From the NCBI RefSeq assembly GCF_039534915.1, contig NZ_BAAAWE010000001.1, positions 5,642,001 through 5,706,000 of the forward strand: DNA of 64,000 nt, given 5' to 3'. This stretch comes from Streptomyces roseofulvus. GTDB taxonomy: Bacteria > Actinomycetota > Actinomycetes > Streptomycetales > Streptomycetaceae. Each line of letters begins with the position of its first letter. Position 1 is the stretch's first letter. Positions 25,561 through 34,164 of the stretch are shown here, in pieces. A model generated the notes under the pieces. The model was not told where the DNA came from, searched no databases, and saw only the letters and a list, made by a program, of their open reading frames with translations. Both the position numbers and the translations under genes were made by a program.

Positions 25561-25625
25561 CCCGTAGGGGAAGAACCGGGGGCCCGTCCGGGCCGACCGT
25601 TTCACGGGGAGTGGTGCGGGCCCCA

Positions 25626-25631
25626 TAGGAT
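25626..25631 (+). promoter_or_regulatory. -10 element of the gatCAB operon
   Basis: TAGGAT, a near-consensus -10 box, lies about 40 bases before the gatC start. The leader is short with a purine-rich ribosome site (CCAGAGGA). Confidence 0.6.
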
Positions 25632-25670
25632 TGGGCCAACACCATCAGACTCACCCCAGAGGATCGCTGC

Positions 25671-25967
25671 ATGCCTGGCATCACGCGCGAGGAGGTCGCA
25701 CACCTCGCTCGGCTGGCGCGTCTGGAACTCGCCGACGAGGAACTCGACCACTTCGCCGGTCAGCTCGACGACATCATCGGCGCGGTCGCCCGCGTCTCCG
25801 AGGTCGCCGAGCAGGACGTCCCGCCGACCTCCCACCCGCTGCCGCTGACCAACGTCATGCGCGCGGACGAGGTCCGCCCTTCGCTCACCCCCGCGCAGGC
25901 GCTCTCCGGCGCCCCCGCCCAGGAACAGCAGCGTTTCAAGGTGCCGCAGATCCTGGGGGAGGACTGA
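25671..25967 (+). CDS. gatC: Asp/Glu-tRNA(Asn/Gln) amidotransferase subunit C
   Basis: Small subunit (98 residues) of the GatCAB complex that converts misacylated Glu-tRNA(Gln) and Asp-tRNA(Asn) to the amidated forms. It shows the family pattern ITREEVAHLARLARLELADEE (one residue per helix turn hydrophobic) and the closing PQILGED. It begins the gatC-gatA-small gene-gatB operon and is followed by gatA after two bases. Confidence 0.96.
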   Translation: MPGITREEVAHLARLARLELADEELDHFAGQLDDIIGAVARVSEVAEQDVPPTSHPLPLTNVMRADEVRPSLTPAQALSGAPAQEQQRFKVPQILGED

Positions 25968-25969
25968 CC

Positions 25970-27463
25970 ATGACGGACATCATCAAGCTCACCGCCGCCG
26001 AGATCGCCGCGAAGATTGCTTCCGGCGAGCTGACCGCGGTCGAGGTCACCGAGGCCCACCTGGCCCGCATCGACGCCGTCGACGAGAAGGTCCACGCCTT
26101 CCTGCACGTCGACCGCGAGGGCGCCCTCGCGCAGGCCCGCGCCGTCGACGAGAAGCGCGCCCGCGGCGAGAAGCTCGGCCCGCTGGCCGGCGTCCCGCTC
26201 GCGCTCAAGGACATCTTCACGACCCGGGGCGTGCCCACCACGGTCGGCTCGAAGATGCTGGAGGGCTGGATCCCGCCGTACGACGCCACGCTGGTCAAGC
26301 GCCTGAAGGCGGCCGACGTCGTCATCCTCGGCAAGACCAACATGGACGAGTTCGCCATGGGCTCCTCCACCGAGAACAGCGCCTACGGGCCGACCGGCAA
26401 CCCGTGGGACCTCACCCGGATCCCCGGCGGCTCCGGCGGCGGCTCCTCGGCCGCGCTCGCCGCCTTCCAGGCCCCGCTCGCCATCGGCACGGACACCGGC
26501 GGCTCGATCCGCCAGCCCGCCGCCGTCACCGGCACCGTCGGCGTCAAGCCGACCTACGGCTCGGTCTCCCGCTACGGCATGGTGGCCTTCTCCTCCTCCC
26601 TCGACCAGGGCGGCCCCTGCGCCCGCACGGTCCTGGACGCGGCCCTGCTGCACGAGGCGATCGCCGGCCACGACCCGCTCGACTCCACCTCCGTCGACCT
26701 GCCGGTCCCGCCCGTGGTCGAGGCCGCGCGCAACGGCTCGGTGGCCGGGATGCGCGTCGGCGTCGTCAAGCAGTTCCGCGGCGAGGGCTACCAGGCCGGC
26801 GTCATGCAGCGCTTCGACGAGTCCGTCGAGCTGCTGAAGGAGCTGGGCGCCGAGGTCGTGGAGCTGGACTGCCCGACCTTCGACCTGGCCCTCTCGGCGT
26901 ACTACCTGATCGCGCCGTCCGAGTGCTCGTCCAACCTGGCCCGCTTCGACGGCCTGCGGTACGGCCTGCGCGCCGGCGACGACGGCAGCCGGTCCGCCGA
27001 GGACGTCACCGCCCTCACCCGCGAGGCCGGCTTCGGCCCCGAGGTGAAGCGCCGCATCATCCTGGGCACCTACGCGCTCAGCTCCGGCTACTACGACGCG
27101 TGGTTCGGCTCGGCCCAGAAGGTCCGCACCCTCATCACCCGCGAGTTCGAGAAGGCGTTCGAGCAGGTCGACGTGATCGTCTCCCCGACGACGCCGACCA
27201 CCGCCTTCCCGATCGGCGAGCGCGCCGACGACCCGATGGCGATGTACCTCGCGGACCTGTGCACCATCCCGACCAACCTGGCCGGCAACGCCGCCATGTC
27301 GCTGCCCTGCGGCCTGGCGCCGGAGGACGGCCTCCCGGTCGGGCTGCAGATCATCGCCCCCGCCATGCAGGACGACCGGCTCTACAAGGTCGGTGCCGCC
27401 GTCGAGGCCGCCTTCGTGGAAAAGTGGGGACACCCGCTGATCGAGGAGGCTCCGTCGCTGTGA
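25970..27463 (+). CDS. gatA: Asp/Glu-tRNA(Asn/Gln) amidotransferase subunit A
   Basis: Amidase subunit (497 residues) that frees ammonia from glutamine. The Ser-cisSer-Lys triad is visible: lysine in LALKDIF, the Gly/Ser-rich GGSGGGSSAALAA, and the nucleophile serine in TDTGGSIRQPA. The ATG at 25970 gives MTDIIKLTAAEIAAKI, the expected start. Its stop overlaps the GTG of the next small gene by four bases. Confidence 0.97.
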   Translation: MTDIIKLTAAEIAAKIASGELTAVEVTEAHLARIDAVDEKVHAFLHVDREGALAQARAVDEKRARGEKLGPLAGVPLALKDIFTTRGVPTTVGSKMLEGWIPPYDATLVKRLKAADVVILGKTNMDEFAMGSSTENSAYGPTGNPWDLTRIPGGSGGGSSAALAAFQAPLAIGTDTGGSIRQPAAVTGTVGVKPTYGSVSRYGMVAFSSSLDQGGPCARTVLDAALLHEAIAGHDPLDSTSVDLPVPPVVEAARNGSVAGMRVGVVKQFRGEGYQAGVMQRFDESVELLKELGAEVVELDCPTFDLALSAYYLIAPSECSSNLARFDGLRYGLRAGDDGSRSAEDVTALTREAGFGPEVKRRIILGTYALSSGYYDAWFGSAQKVRTLITREFEKAFEQVDVIVSPTTPTTAFPIGERADDPMAMYLADLCTIPTNLAGNAAMSLPCGLAPEDGLPVGLQIIAPAMQDDRLYKVGAAVEAAFVEKWGHPLIEEAPSL

Positions 27464-27702
27464 GTGCCATGGCAAAGAAGGCCAAGAACTTCAAGAAGTC
27501 GAAGACCGGCATCTACGTCTCGCTCGCGACCACCGCGTTCGGTGCCGTCAGCGTCGCCAAGCAGGCCAAGCTGGCCCGCAACGACCACGACATGCTGCGC
27601 CTGATCGACTCCGCCGTGTCCGCCGCCGCCATCGTCACCGGCCTCGCGATCCTGTACCGCGAGCTGAAGCGCCTCGGCGACGACGACGTCCTGCTGGGCT
27701 GA
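27460..27702 (+). CDS. Small conserved hypothetical protein inside the gat operon
   Basis: Protein of 80 residues starting at GTG 27460 (GTGA overlap with the gatA stop; GAGGAGG about ten bases upstream). An ATG three codons later is an alternative. The N-terminus is very basic (AKKAKNFKKSKTG), and two moderately hydrophobic helices follow (IYVSLATTAFGAVSVA and SAVSAAAIVTGLAILY), ending in an acidic LGDDDVLLG tail. It may associate with the membrane. The strict coupling between gatA and gatB suggests co-expression, but no function in tRNA amidation is known for it. Confidence 0.75.
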   Translation: MSAMAKKAKNFKKSKTGIYVSLATTAFGAVSVAKQAKLARNDHDMLRLIDSAVSAAAIVTGLAILYRELKRLGDDDVLLG

Positions 27703-27718
27703 GAGGGAAAGTTCCACC

Positions 27719-29230
27719 GTGACTGTCACTGAACTGCTGTCGTACGAGGCGGCACTGGCCTCGTTCGACCCCGTCATGGGCCTGGAGGTCCATGTCGAGC
27801 TCGGCACGAAGACCAAGATGTTCTGCGGCTGCTCGACCGAGCTGGGCGCCGAGCCCAACGCGCAGACCTGCCCGACCTGCCTCGGCCTGCCCGGCGCGCT
27901 GCCGGTCGTGAACGAGATCGGCGTCGAGTCCGCGATCAAGATCGGCCTCGCGCTGCACTGCGAGATCGCCGAGTGGTGCCGCTTCGCCCGGAAGAACTAC
28001 TTCTATCCGGACATGCCGAAGAACTTCCAGACCTCCCAGTACGACGAGCCGATCGCCTTCAACGGCTACCTGGACGTCCAGCTGGAGGACGGCGAGGTCT
28101 TCCGCGTGGAGATCGAGCGCGCCCACATGGAGGAGGACACCGGCAAGTCGACCCACATCGGTGGCGCGACCGGCCGCATCCACGGCGCCTCGCACTCGCT
28201 GCTCGACTACAACCGGGCCGGCATCCCGCTGATCGAGATCGTCACCAAGCCGATCGTCGGCGCCGGTGACCGCGCTCCCGAGGTCGCCAAGGCGTACGTC
28301 GCCGAGCTGCGCGAGGTCATCCGTTCCCTGGGCGTCTCCGAGGCGCGCATGGACAAGGGCCAGATGCGCTGCGACGTCAACCTGTCGCTGATGCCGAAGG
28401 GTTCCTCCACCTTCGGCACCCGCTCGGAGACGAAGAACGTGAACTCGCTCCGCTCCGTCGAGCGGGCGGCGCGCTTCGAGATCCAGCGCCACGCGGCGGT
28501 CCTGGAGTCCGGCGGCACGATCGTGCAGGAGACCCGTCACTTCCACGAGGACGACGGCTCCACCACCTCCGGCCGCATCAAGGACAACGCCGAGGACTAC
28601 CGCTACTTCCCGGAGCCGGACCTGGTCCCGGTCGCCCCGTCCCGCGAGTGGGTCGAGGAGCTGCGGAAGGGCCTGCCCGAGCTGCCGCGCGTGCGCCGCA
28701 ACCGGCTGCGCGAGGAGTGGGCCGTCTCCGAGCAGGAGATGCAGTCCATCCTGAACGCGGGCGCGGTCGACCCGATCGTCGCCACGATCGAGGCGGGCGC
28801 GGACGCGGCCTCGGCCCGCAAGTGGTGGATGGGCGAGCTGGCCCGCAACGCCAACGAGAAGGGCGTCTCCCTGGAGGAGCTGCCCATCACGCCGGCGGAC
28901 GTGGCCCGGGTCTCGGCCCTGGTGGCCGGCGGCGACCTCAACGACAAGCTGGCCCGCCAGGTCATCGAGGGCGTCCTCGCCGGCGAGGGCACCCCGGACG
29001 AGGTCGTCGAGAAGCGCGGTCTGAAGGTCGTCTCCGACGACGGCGCCCTCGGCACCGCCGTCGACGAGGCCATCGCGGGCAACGCGGCGATCGCGGACAA
29101 GATCCGCGGCGGCAAGGTCGCGGCGGTCGGCGCGCTGGTCGGCGCGGTCATGAAGGCCACCCGTGGCCAGGCCGACGCGGCGAAGGTCAAGGACCTCATC
29201 CTGGAGAAGCTGGGCGTCACCGAGGGCTGA
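27719..29230 (+). CDS. gatB: Asp/Glu-tRNA(Asn/Gln) amidotransferase subunit B
   Basis: The tRNA-binding and kinase-like subunit (503 residues) that activates the misacylated glutamate or aspartate with ATP. Signatures are MGLEVHVELGTKTKMFC, the zinc cysteines in FCGCS and CPTCLGLPGALP, and RKNYFYPDMPKNFQ-type residues; the GatB/YqeY helical tail occupies roughly residues 350-500. It starts at GTG 27719 after GAGGGAAAG. It completes the GatCAB set, meaning the organism makes Gln-tRNA (and perhaps Asn-tRNA) by the indirect route. Confidence 0.97.
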   Translation: MTVTELLSYEAALASFDPVMGLEVHVELGTKTKMFCGCSTELGAEPNAQTCPTCLGLPGALPVVNEIGVESAIKIGLALHCEIAEWCRFARKNYFYPDMPKNFQTSQYDEPIAFNGYLDVQLEDGEVFRVEIERAHMEEDTGKSTHIGGATGRIHGASHSLLDYNRAGIPLIEIVTKPIVGAGDRAPEVAKAYVAELREVIRSLGVSEARMDKGQMRCDVNLSLMPKGSSTFGTRSETKNVNSLRSVERAARFEIQRHAAVLESGGTIVQETRHFHEDDGSTTSGRIKDNAEDYRYFPEPDLVPVAPSREWVEELRKGLPELPRVRRNRLREEWAVSEQEMQSILNAGAVDPIVATIEAGADAASARKWWMGELARNANEKGVSLEELPITPADVARVSALVAGGDLNDKLARQVIEGVLAGEGTPDEVVEKRGLKVVSDDGALGTAVDEAIAGNAAIADKIRGGKVAAVGALVGAVMKATRGQADAAKVKDLILEKLGVTEG

Positions 29231-29253
29231 GCCCTCCCGCCCGCACGCGTACG

Positions 29254-29293
29254 AGAGCGGCCCCGCACCGGAGACCCGGTGCGGGGCCGCTCT
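29254..29293 (+). terminator. Bidirectional terminator between gatB and the kinase gene
   Basis: A perfect 18-base stem (29254-29271 with 29276-29293) with an AGAC loop lies in the short gap between two convergent genes and can serve both strands. Confidence 0.8.
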
Positions 29294-29307
29294 TCCGCGT
29301 CGTACGG

Positions 29308-31299
29308 CTACCGCTTCAGCATCGGGGCGGCGATGATCCCGCTGCCGGAGTCGGTGCAGGTCTCCTCGACCTTCAGGCGCAGCCGCAGGGCCCCGGTGAT
29401 GTCCAGGGTCTCGGAGATCGGCTTGCCCAGGCGCACGGTCTCGTTGAAGAGCGCGGGCTTGTCGTCGACGGAGATCACGACCCGGGCGGTCTCGACCTTG
29501 GAGCCGTCGTCGACGCCGGCGGTGAACTCGAAGGTCTTCCACTCGCGGTTCAGGTCGTACTCGACGTAACCGCCGTAGTAGCAGTCGCCGATCAGCGCGG
29601 AGCCGTACTCCTTGGTGTTGATCTTCGCGCTGCCGATTCTGACGTTGTCGGGCTCGCTGACGGAGGCGAGGGTGGTGAGGTCGGCCTCGGTCGCGTCCGG
29701 CACGGAGCCGGGGTCGACCGACGGGCTGCCGCTGTCGGTCGGCTCGGCGGTCGGCTCCTCGGTGGGCTCGTCCGTCGTCGGCTCCTCGGTGGGTTCCTCC
29801 GTCGGTTCCTCGGTGGTCGGCGACGCCGGCGCCGAGGTCGTCGTCGCGGACGGGCCCGCCTGGGCGTTCTTGCCGTTGCCGGCGTCGCGGTCGCCGAGCA
29901 GCCGGATGCCGATCACGGCGAGGACGGCGATCAGGAGGACACCGCTCACGGCGCCGATCACCAGCCCCTTGCGGCTCTTGCGCGGCTCGGGCGGCCGGGG
30001 CGCGGCCGGGCCCCCGACCGTGGGCATCCCGGCCGTCGGGGGCCCGTAGCCCTGACCGCCGTACGCCGGCGCTCCGGAGGTCGGCGCTCCGTACGCGCCC
30101 TGCCCGGCGTCGTACCCGAGCGGCGCGGCGGGCACCGGGGCGGGCGCGCCGAAGCCCGCCGGGGGAGCCTCGACGGCCGGGGCGGGCGGCTCCGCGGGCG
30201 CGGGCGTGGCCGCGGGGGCCGGAGGCTGCGGGGGCGGCGTCGGCGGCGTGGCGTCCTGCGGTACGACGTCCTGGGGCGCCGCGGTCGGCGACGTGGCCGG
30301 GGGCGTGGCCGGCGGGGGCGCCACCGGGGGGAGCGGCGGGACGGCGGGGGCGTCGGACGGGCGCGGCGGGACCGCGTCCTGCGGGGTCACCGGGCGGGAG
30401 GTCGTCGTGGTGGACACCACCCCGTGCCGGACCTCCTTCACCCACGCCGACAGCGACAGCGGCCGCTTGTCCGCGTCCGCCGCCGCGATGGCGAGCACCT
30501 TCCGCCGCTGCTCCTCGGGGAGCCCGGCGATCTGCGGCACGGCGGCGAGCGCGGCCGCGAGCTGCTCGGGCGAGGCCGGCGGGGACTGGCCGCTCAGCAG
30601 GAAGTAGGCGATGGCACCGAAGGCGTACCGGTCGGTGGCCGGGGTCCGCTTGCCCTCGAAGATCTCCGGCGCCGCGTACCCGGGCGTGAACCAGACCTCG
30701 GCGGTCTGGTGGTCGGCGGTGAGCTTGCTGAGGCCGAAGTCGACGAGGGTGGCCTGGCCGTGCTCGTCGACCATCACGTTGCCCGGCGACAGGTCGCCGT
30801 GGACGACGGTCCGCCCCGACGGGGTGGCCCTGCCGGAGTGCAGCCAGTCGAGGACGTCCGCGAGCTGTTCGAGCGTCCGCATCACCTCGCGCCGCTCGGC
30901 GGGGGTGGCCAGGGTCCGCTCGGCGCGCCAGTCGCGCAGGTCGAGGCCGTCGACGTGGTTCATGACGAGGACGAGGGCCCGGCCGGTGAGGGTGCCGGAC
31001 TCGCCGGGGGCGTGGATGGGTGAGCCCTGGAAGTGCTCGCGCACGCCGACGACGCCGGGCCGGCTGACGAAGCGCAGCAGCTCGGCCTGCTCGTTCCACT
31101 TGCGGCTGACCCGCTCGAAGATCTCGGGCGTGATCGTCGTCTTGGAGTCGAGGACCTTGACGACGACGGGCTCGGTACCGCCCGCGAGCTCGATCTCCGC
31201 GAGATAGAGCACCGCCTCCCCGCCCCGCCCGATGGAGCGCAGCAACCGGTAGCGGTCCGGTGCGGAGTCAGGCCCGATGTGGTGTGCCGACTTGCTCAA
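29308..31299 (-). CDS. Receptor-like serine/threonine protein kinase with extracellular NPCBM-like domain
   Basis: Protein of 663 residues. The kinase domain covers about residues 15-295: glycine loop IGRGGEAVLYLAE, ATP lysine K48, HGDLSPGN (residues 167-174, HGD in place of HRD), and DFGLSK at 187. A Pro/Ala/Gly-rich linker of about 145 residues leads to one membrane helix (445-468). Outside the cell come a Thr/Glu/Pro repeat region (EEPT units, ~497-520) and a C-terminal domain (~545-663) with DNVRIGSAKINTKEYGSAL and EWKTFEFTAGVDDGS, resembling the NPCBM carbohydrate-binding module. No PASTA repeats are present. This suggests a kinase that senses a sugar-like or wall ligand. The HGD change is tolerated in many active bacterial kinases. 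Confidence 0.88.
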   Translation of the reverse strand: MSKSAHHIGPDSAPDRYRLLRSIGRGGEAVLYLAEIELAGGTEPVVVKVLDSKTTITPEIFERVSRKWNEQAELLRFVSRPGVVGVREHFQGSPIHAPGESGTLTGRALVLVMNHVDGLDLRDWRAERTLATPAERREVMRTLEQLADVLDWLHSGRATPSGRTVVHGDLSPGNVMVDEHGQATLVDFGLSKLTADHQTAEVWFTPGYAAPEIFEGKRTPATDRYAFGAIAYFLLSGQSPPASPEQLAAALAAVPQIAGLPEEQRRKVLAIAAADADKRPLSLSAWVKEVRHGVVSTTTTSRPVTPQDAVPPRPSDAPAVPPLPPVAPPPATPPATSPTAAPQDVVPQDATPPTPPPQPPAPAATPAPAEPPAPAVEAPPAGFGAPAPVPAAPLGYDAGQGAYGAPTSGAPAYGGQGYGPPTAGMPTVGGPAAPRPPEPRKSRKGLVIGAVSGVLLIAVLAVIGIRLLGDRDAGNGKNAQAGPSATTTSAPASPTTEEPTEEPTEEPTTDEPTEEPTAEPTDSGSPSVDPGSVPDATEADLTTLASVSEPDNVRIGSAKINTKEYGSALIGDCYYGGYVEYDLNREWKTFEFTAGVDDGSKVETARVVISVDDKPALFNETVRLGKPISETLDITGALRLRLKVEETCTDSGSGIIAAPMLKR
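29740..29811 (-). repeat. EEPT-type codon repeats in the kinase ectodomain stalk
   Basis: About six imperfect 12-base units encode EEPT, DEPT or AEPT on the minus strand, forming a rigid acidic stalk between membrane and sensor domain. Confidence 0.75.
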
Positions 31300-31570
31300 C
31301 TTCCCCCCAAGGCACAGTGAATGACAAGAAGTCAGCTTGCCGCCCGGGGGAGCCGGGGGTCAACCGAGGCGCATGGCACCCCCCCCCCACGCCGACGAAC
31401 GCGGCACGCACCGCCCACGCCCACGCCCCCTTCGCACCCGCGCACGCACCGAGGCCCTCCCCCGGACGGTTCGCGGCCGGGCCATGATGGCTACGGGTGA
31501 AGTGAGCGCCTCGCGGGGGTGAGGACGCGGGCCGCCCGGAGGGGCCGAACGAGGGGGAGCAGGGTGTCCT
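31300..31570. other. Intergenic region upstream of the kinase gene
   Basis: This stretch holds the divergent start regions of the kinase (minus strand) and of the small frameshifted gene (plus strand). It contains a run of ten C residues at 31379-31388. I see no convincing promoter boxes and no coding bias. Confidence 0.5.
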
Positions 31571-31790
31571 GTGACGAGTGGGAAGACCGGCACCGCGCAG
31601 CGGCAGGAGACCGGGATGCGGCCCCGCGAAGAATCCCGACTCTCCGGGAAAGTACATCGAGCTGAGGATCTCCCTGAGTGACCCGCCTGACACGGTCAGG
31701 CTCCAGGCCGCCCTGCAGGAGCTGATGAAGGAGTTCATGGCCTTCGCCCAGAGCAAGCTCCGGTGCCCCGGAGGTTCCGCCCGGCAGTAG
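31571..31790 (+). pseudogene. Small gene interrupted by a one-base frameshift
   Basis: Two adjacent frames each show typical coding bias. The first, from GTG 31571, codes 26 residues (VTSGKTGTAQRQETGMRPRE onward to SG) and then loses bias. The second runs from 31650 to the stop at 31790 and codes KYIELRISLSDPPDTVRL, then a helical QELMKEFMAFAQSKL segment. Deleting one A in the GGGAAAG run at 31649-31651 joins them into a 72-residue protein. By my count G or C fills 22 of 26 and 42 of 46 third positions. A GGGGGAG ribosome site precedes 31571. It may be a fresh mutation, a sequencing error or a programmed shift. Function unknown. Confidence 0.6.
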
Positions 31791-31920
31791 CGACCCGCCG
31801 AGAGGCGGTGCCGGTCCCTTCCCCCGCGCGATCTGTGAGGATCGACACGAAACGGTCAAACGATCACGTTTGGCTGCGACAGTGGGCCCCGAGCACCGAT
31901 CCAGGCAGGGAGCACGTCCT

Positions 31921-34164
31921 TTGGCAGCCATCGCACGGTGGTTCATCCGGCACCGCCTCGTCGCCGTCCTCCTCTGGGTTCTCGCCCTGGTCGGGGTCGG
32001 TGGCGCCGCCGTCTTCGCCGGCAGCGCGTACTCCAACGACTACGAGGTGCCCGGCACCGAGTCCGGGCGGGCCACCGCCCTGCTCGACCGCGGCTTCCAG
32101 GGGCTCGGCGGCGACACCGACACCATCGTCTGGCACACCGAGCGCGGCAGCGTCCGCGCCGACGCCGTGCAGGAGCGGGTCGGCCCGATGCTGGAGCAGG
32201 TCGCCGCGCTGCCCGGCGTCGCCGCCGTCGCCTCGCCGTACGGGGACGGCGCCGCGCGCGGCCAGGTCAGCGAGGACGGGCGGACCGCCTACGCCACGGT
32301 CACCTTCCGTGAGCAGGCCGACGACATCCCCGTCGAGCAGGCGCGGGCCCTCGTCGACACCGCGAAGGCCGCCGGGACCGACGGGCTCCAGGTGGAGCTC
32401 GGCGGCAGCGCCGTCGCCCTCACCGAGGCGCCCGGCGGGCACCTCGCCGAGGCCGTCGGCGTGGCCGTCGCCGCCGTCGTGCTCTTCCTCGCCTTCGGCT
32501 CCCTCGCCGCCTCCCTGCTGCCCATCGCGACCGCCCTGGTCAGCGTCGGCATCGCGTACTCCGGGATCGTGCTCCTCGGGCACGTGATGACGGTCGCCGA
32601 CTTCGCGCCGATGCTCGGCATGCTCATCGGGCTCGGCGTCGGCATCGACTACGCGCTCTTCATCGTCACCCGGCACCGCAAGGGCCTGAAACGCGGCCTG
32701 AGCGTCGCCGAGGCCGCCGAGACCGCCGTCGCCACCACCGGCAGGGCCGTCGTCTTCGCCGGCGCGACCGTCTGCATCGCCCTGCTCGGCATGCTCATCC
32801 TCCGGCTGAGCTTCCTCAACGGCGTCGCCCTCGCGGCCTCCCTCACCGTCGTGCTCACCGTCGCCGCCTCGGTCACCCTGCTGCCCGCGCTGCTCTCCCT
32901 CATCGGCATGCGCGCCCTCTCCCGGCGCGAGCGCCGCAGGCTGGCCGAGCACGGCCCGCAGCCCGAGCTGCCCACCGGGTTCGCCGCCCGCTGGTCCGCC
33001 TTCGTCGAGCGCCACCCGAAGCTGCTCGGGGCCGTCGCCGCCGTCGTCATGGCCGTCCTCGCGCTGCCGACCCTCTCGCTCCACCTCGGCACCTCCGACC
33101 AGGGCAACAATCCGGCCACCGCCACCACCCGGCAGGCGTACGACCTCCTCGCCGACGGTTTCGGCCCGGGCGTGAACGGCCCCCTGACCCTCGTCGCCGG
33201 CCTCGACGGCGCCGACGACCGGGTCGCCCTCGACCAGCTGCCGGACGCGATCGCCGCCACCAAGGGCGTCGCCGCCGTCTCCCCGATCACCTACAACGGC
33301 TCCGGGGACACCGCCGTCCTCACCGTCGTCCCCGACTCCTCCCCGCAGTCCAAGGCCACCAGCGAGCTCGTCGACCGGCTCCGCCACGACGTGATCCCGG
33401 CCGCCGAGACCGGCACCTCCCTCGACGTCCACGTCGGCGGCATCACCGCCTCGTACGACGACTTCGCCGAGATCATCGTCGGCAAGCTGCCGCTCTTCGT
33501 CGGCGCCGTCGTCGCCCTCGGCTGTCTGCTCCTGCTCCTCGCCTTCCGCTCCCTCGGCATCCCGCTGAAGGCCGCCGCCATGAACATCGCCGCCGTCGCC
33601 GCCGCCTTCGGCATCGTCGTCGCGATCTTCCAGTGGGGCTGGGGCGCCGAACTCCTCGGCCTCGGCAGCGCCGGCCCGATCGAGCCGTTCCTGCCCGTGA
33701 TCATGGTCTCGGTCCTCTTCGGCCTCTCCATGGACTACCAGGTCTTCCTGGTCAGCCGGATGTACGAGGAGTGGCTGGAGACCGGCGACAACCGGCGGGC
33801 GGTCCGGGTCGGGCTCGCCGAGACCAGCCGGGTGATCAACTCCGCCGCCGTCATCATGATCTCGGTCTTCCTCGCCTTCGTGCTCTCCGGCGACCGGGTC
33901 ATCGCGATGTTCGGCATCGCCCTGGCCGCCGCCGTCGCCCTCGACGCCTTCGTCCTGCGGACCCTCCTCGTCCCCGCCCTGATGCACCTGCTCGGCGGCG
34001 CCAACTGGTGGCTGCCCCGGAGCCTCGACCGGATCCTGCCCCGGATCAGCATCGAACCCCCCGAGTGCCGCACCGCCGCCGACGCCCGTGCGAAGATCCC
34101 CGGGCAGCGCGTGACGGTACCGGCCACGGAGGAGAACGAGGATGTTCGCGATATCGCTGGGTGA
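31921..34164 (+). CDS. MMPL/RND-family membrane transporter
   Basis: Large integral membrane protein of 747 residues with the RND two-fold layout. A membrane helix opens it (AIARWFIRHRLVAVLLWVLALVG), then an extracellular loop, then six helices including LGVGIDYALFIVTRHRKGL. The arrangement repeats with FGLSMDYQVFLVSRMYEEWL in the second half. These GxxxDY motifs supply the proton-relay aspartates. Members export lipids, siderophores or drugs. The TTG at 31921 is preferred because GGGAG lies nine bases before it and it gives the usual short N-terminus; a TTG 17 codons upstream is possible. It overlaps the acetyltransferase gene by 23 bases. Confidence 0.9.
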   Translation: MAAIARWFIRHRLVAVLLWVLALVGVGGAAVFAGSAYSNDYEVPGTESGRATALLDRGFQGLGGDTDTIVWHTERGSVRADAVQERVGPMLEQVAALPGVAAVASPYGDGAARGQVSEDGRTAYATVTFREQADDIPVEQARALVDTAKAAGTDGLQVELGGSAVALTEAPGGHLAEAVGVAVAAVVLFLAFGSLAASLLPIATALVSVGIAYSGIVLLGHVMTVADFAPMLGMLIGLGVGIDYALFIVTRHRKGLKRGLSVAEAAETAVATTGRAVVFAGATVCIALLGMLILRLSFLNGVALAASLTVVLTVAASVTLLPALLSLIGMRALSRRERRRLAEHGPQPELPTGFAARWSAFVERHPKLLGAVAAVVMAVLALPTLSLHLGTSDQGNNPATATTRQAYDLLADGFGPGVNGPLTLVAGLDGADDRVALDQLPDAIAATKGVAAVSPITYNGSGDTAVLTVVPDSSPQSKATSELVDRLRHDVIPAAETGTSLDVHVGGITASYDDFAEIIVGKLPLFVGAVVALGCLLLLLAFRSLGIPLKAAAMNIAAVAAAFGIVVAIFQWGWGAELLGLGSAGPIEPFLPVIMVSVLFGLSMDYQVFLVSRMYEEWLETGDNRRAVRVGLAETSRVINSAAVIMISVFLAFVLSGDRVIAMFGIALAAAVALDAFVLRTLLVPALMHLLGGANWWLPRSLDRILPRISIEPPECRTAADARAKIPGQRVTVPATEENEDVRDIAG

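Noticed and set aside
19048..25626. A 2192-codon open frame on the minus strand
   Set aside because: It is the complement of ligA, the RmdB-like gene and others. Such long antisense frames arise from the GC-rich third positions of real genes. The product is Val/Leu/Gly/Asp-rich without domains.
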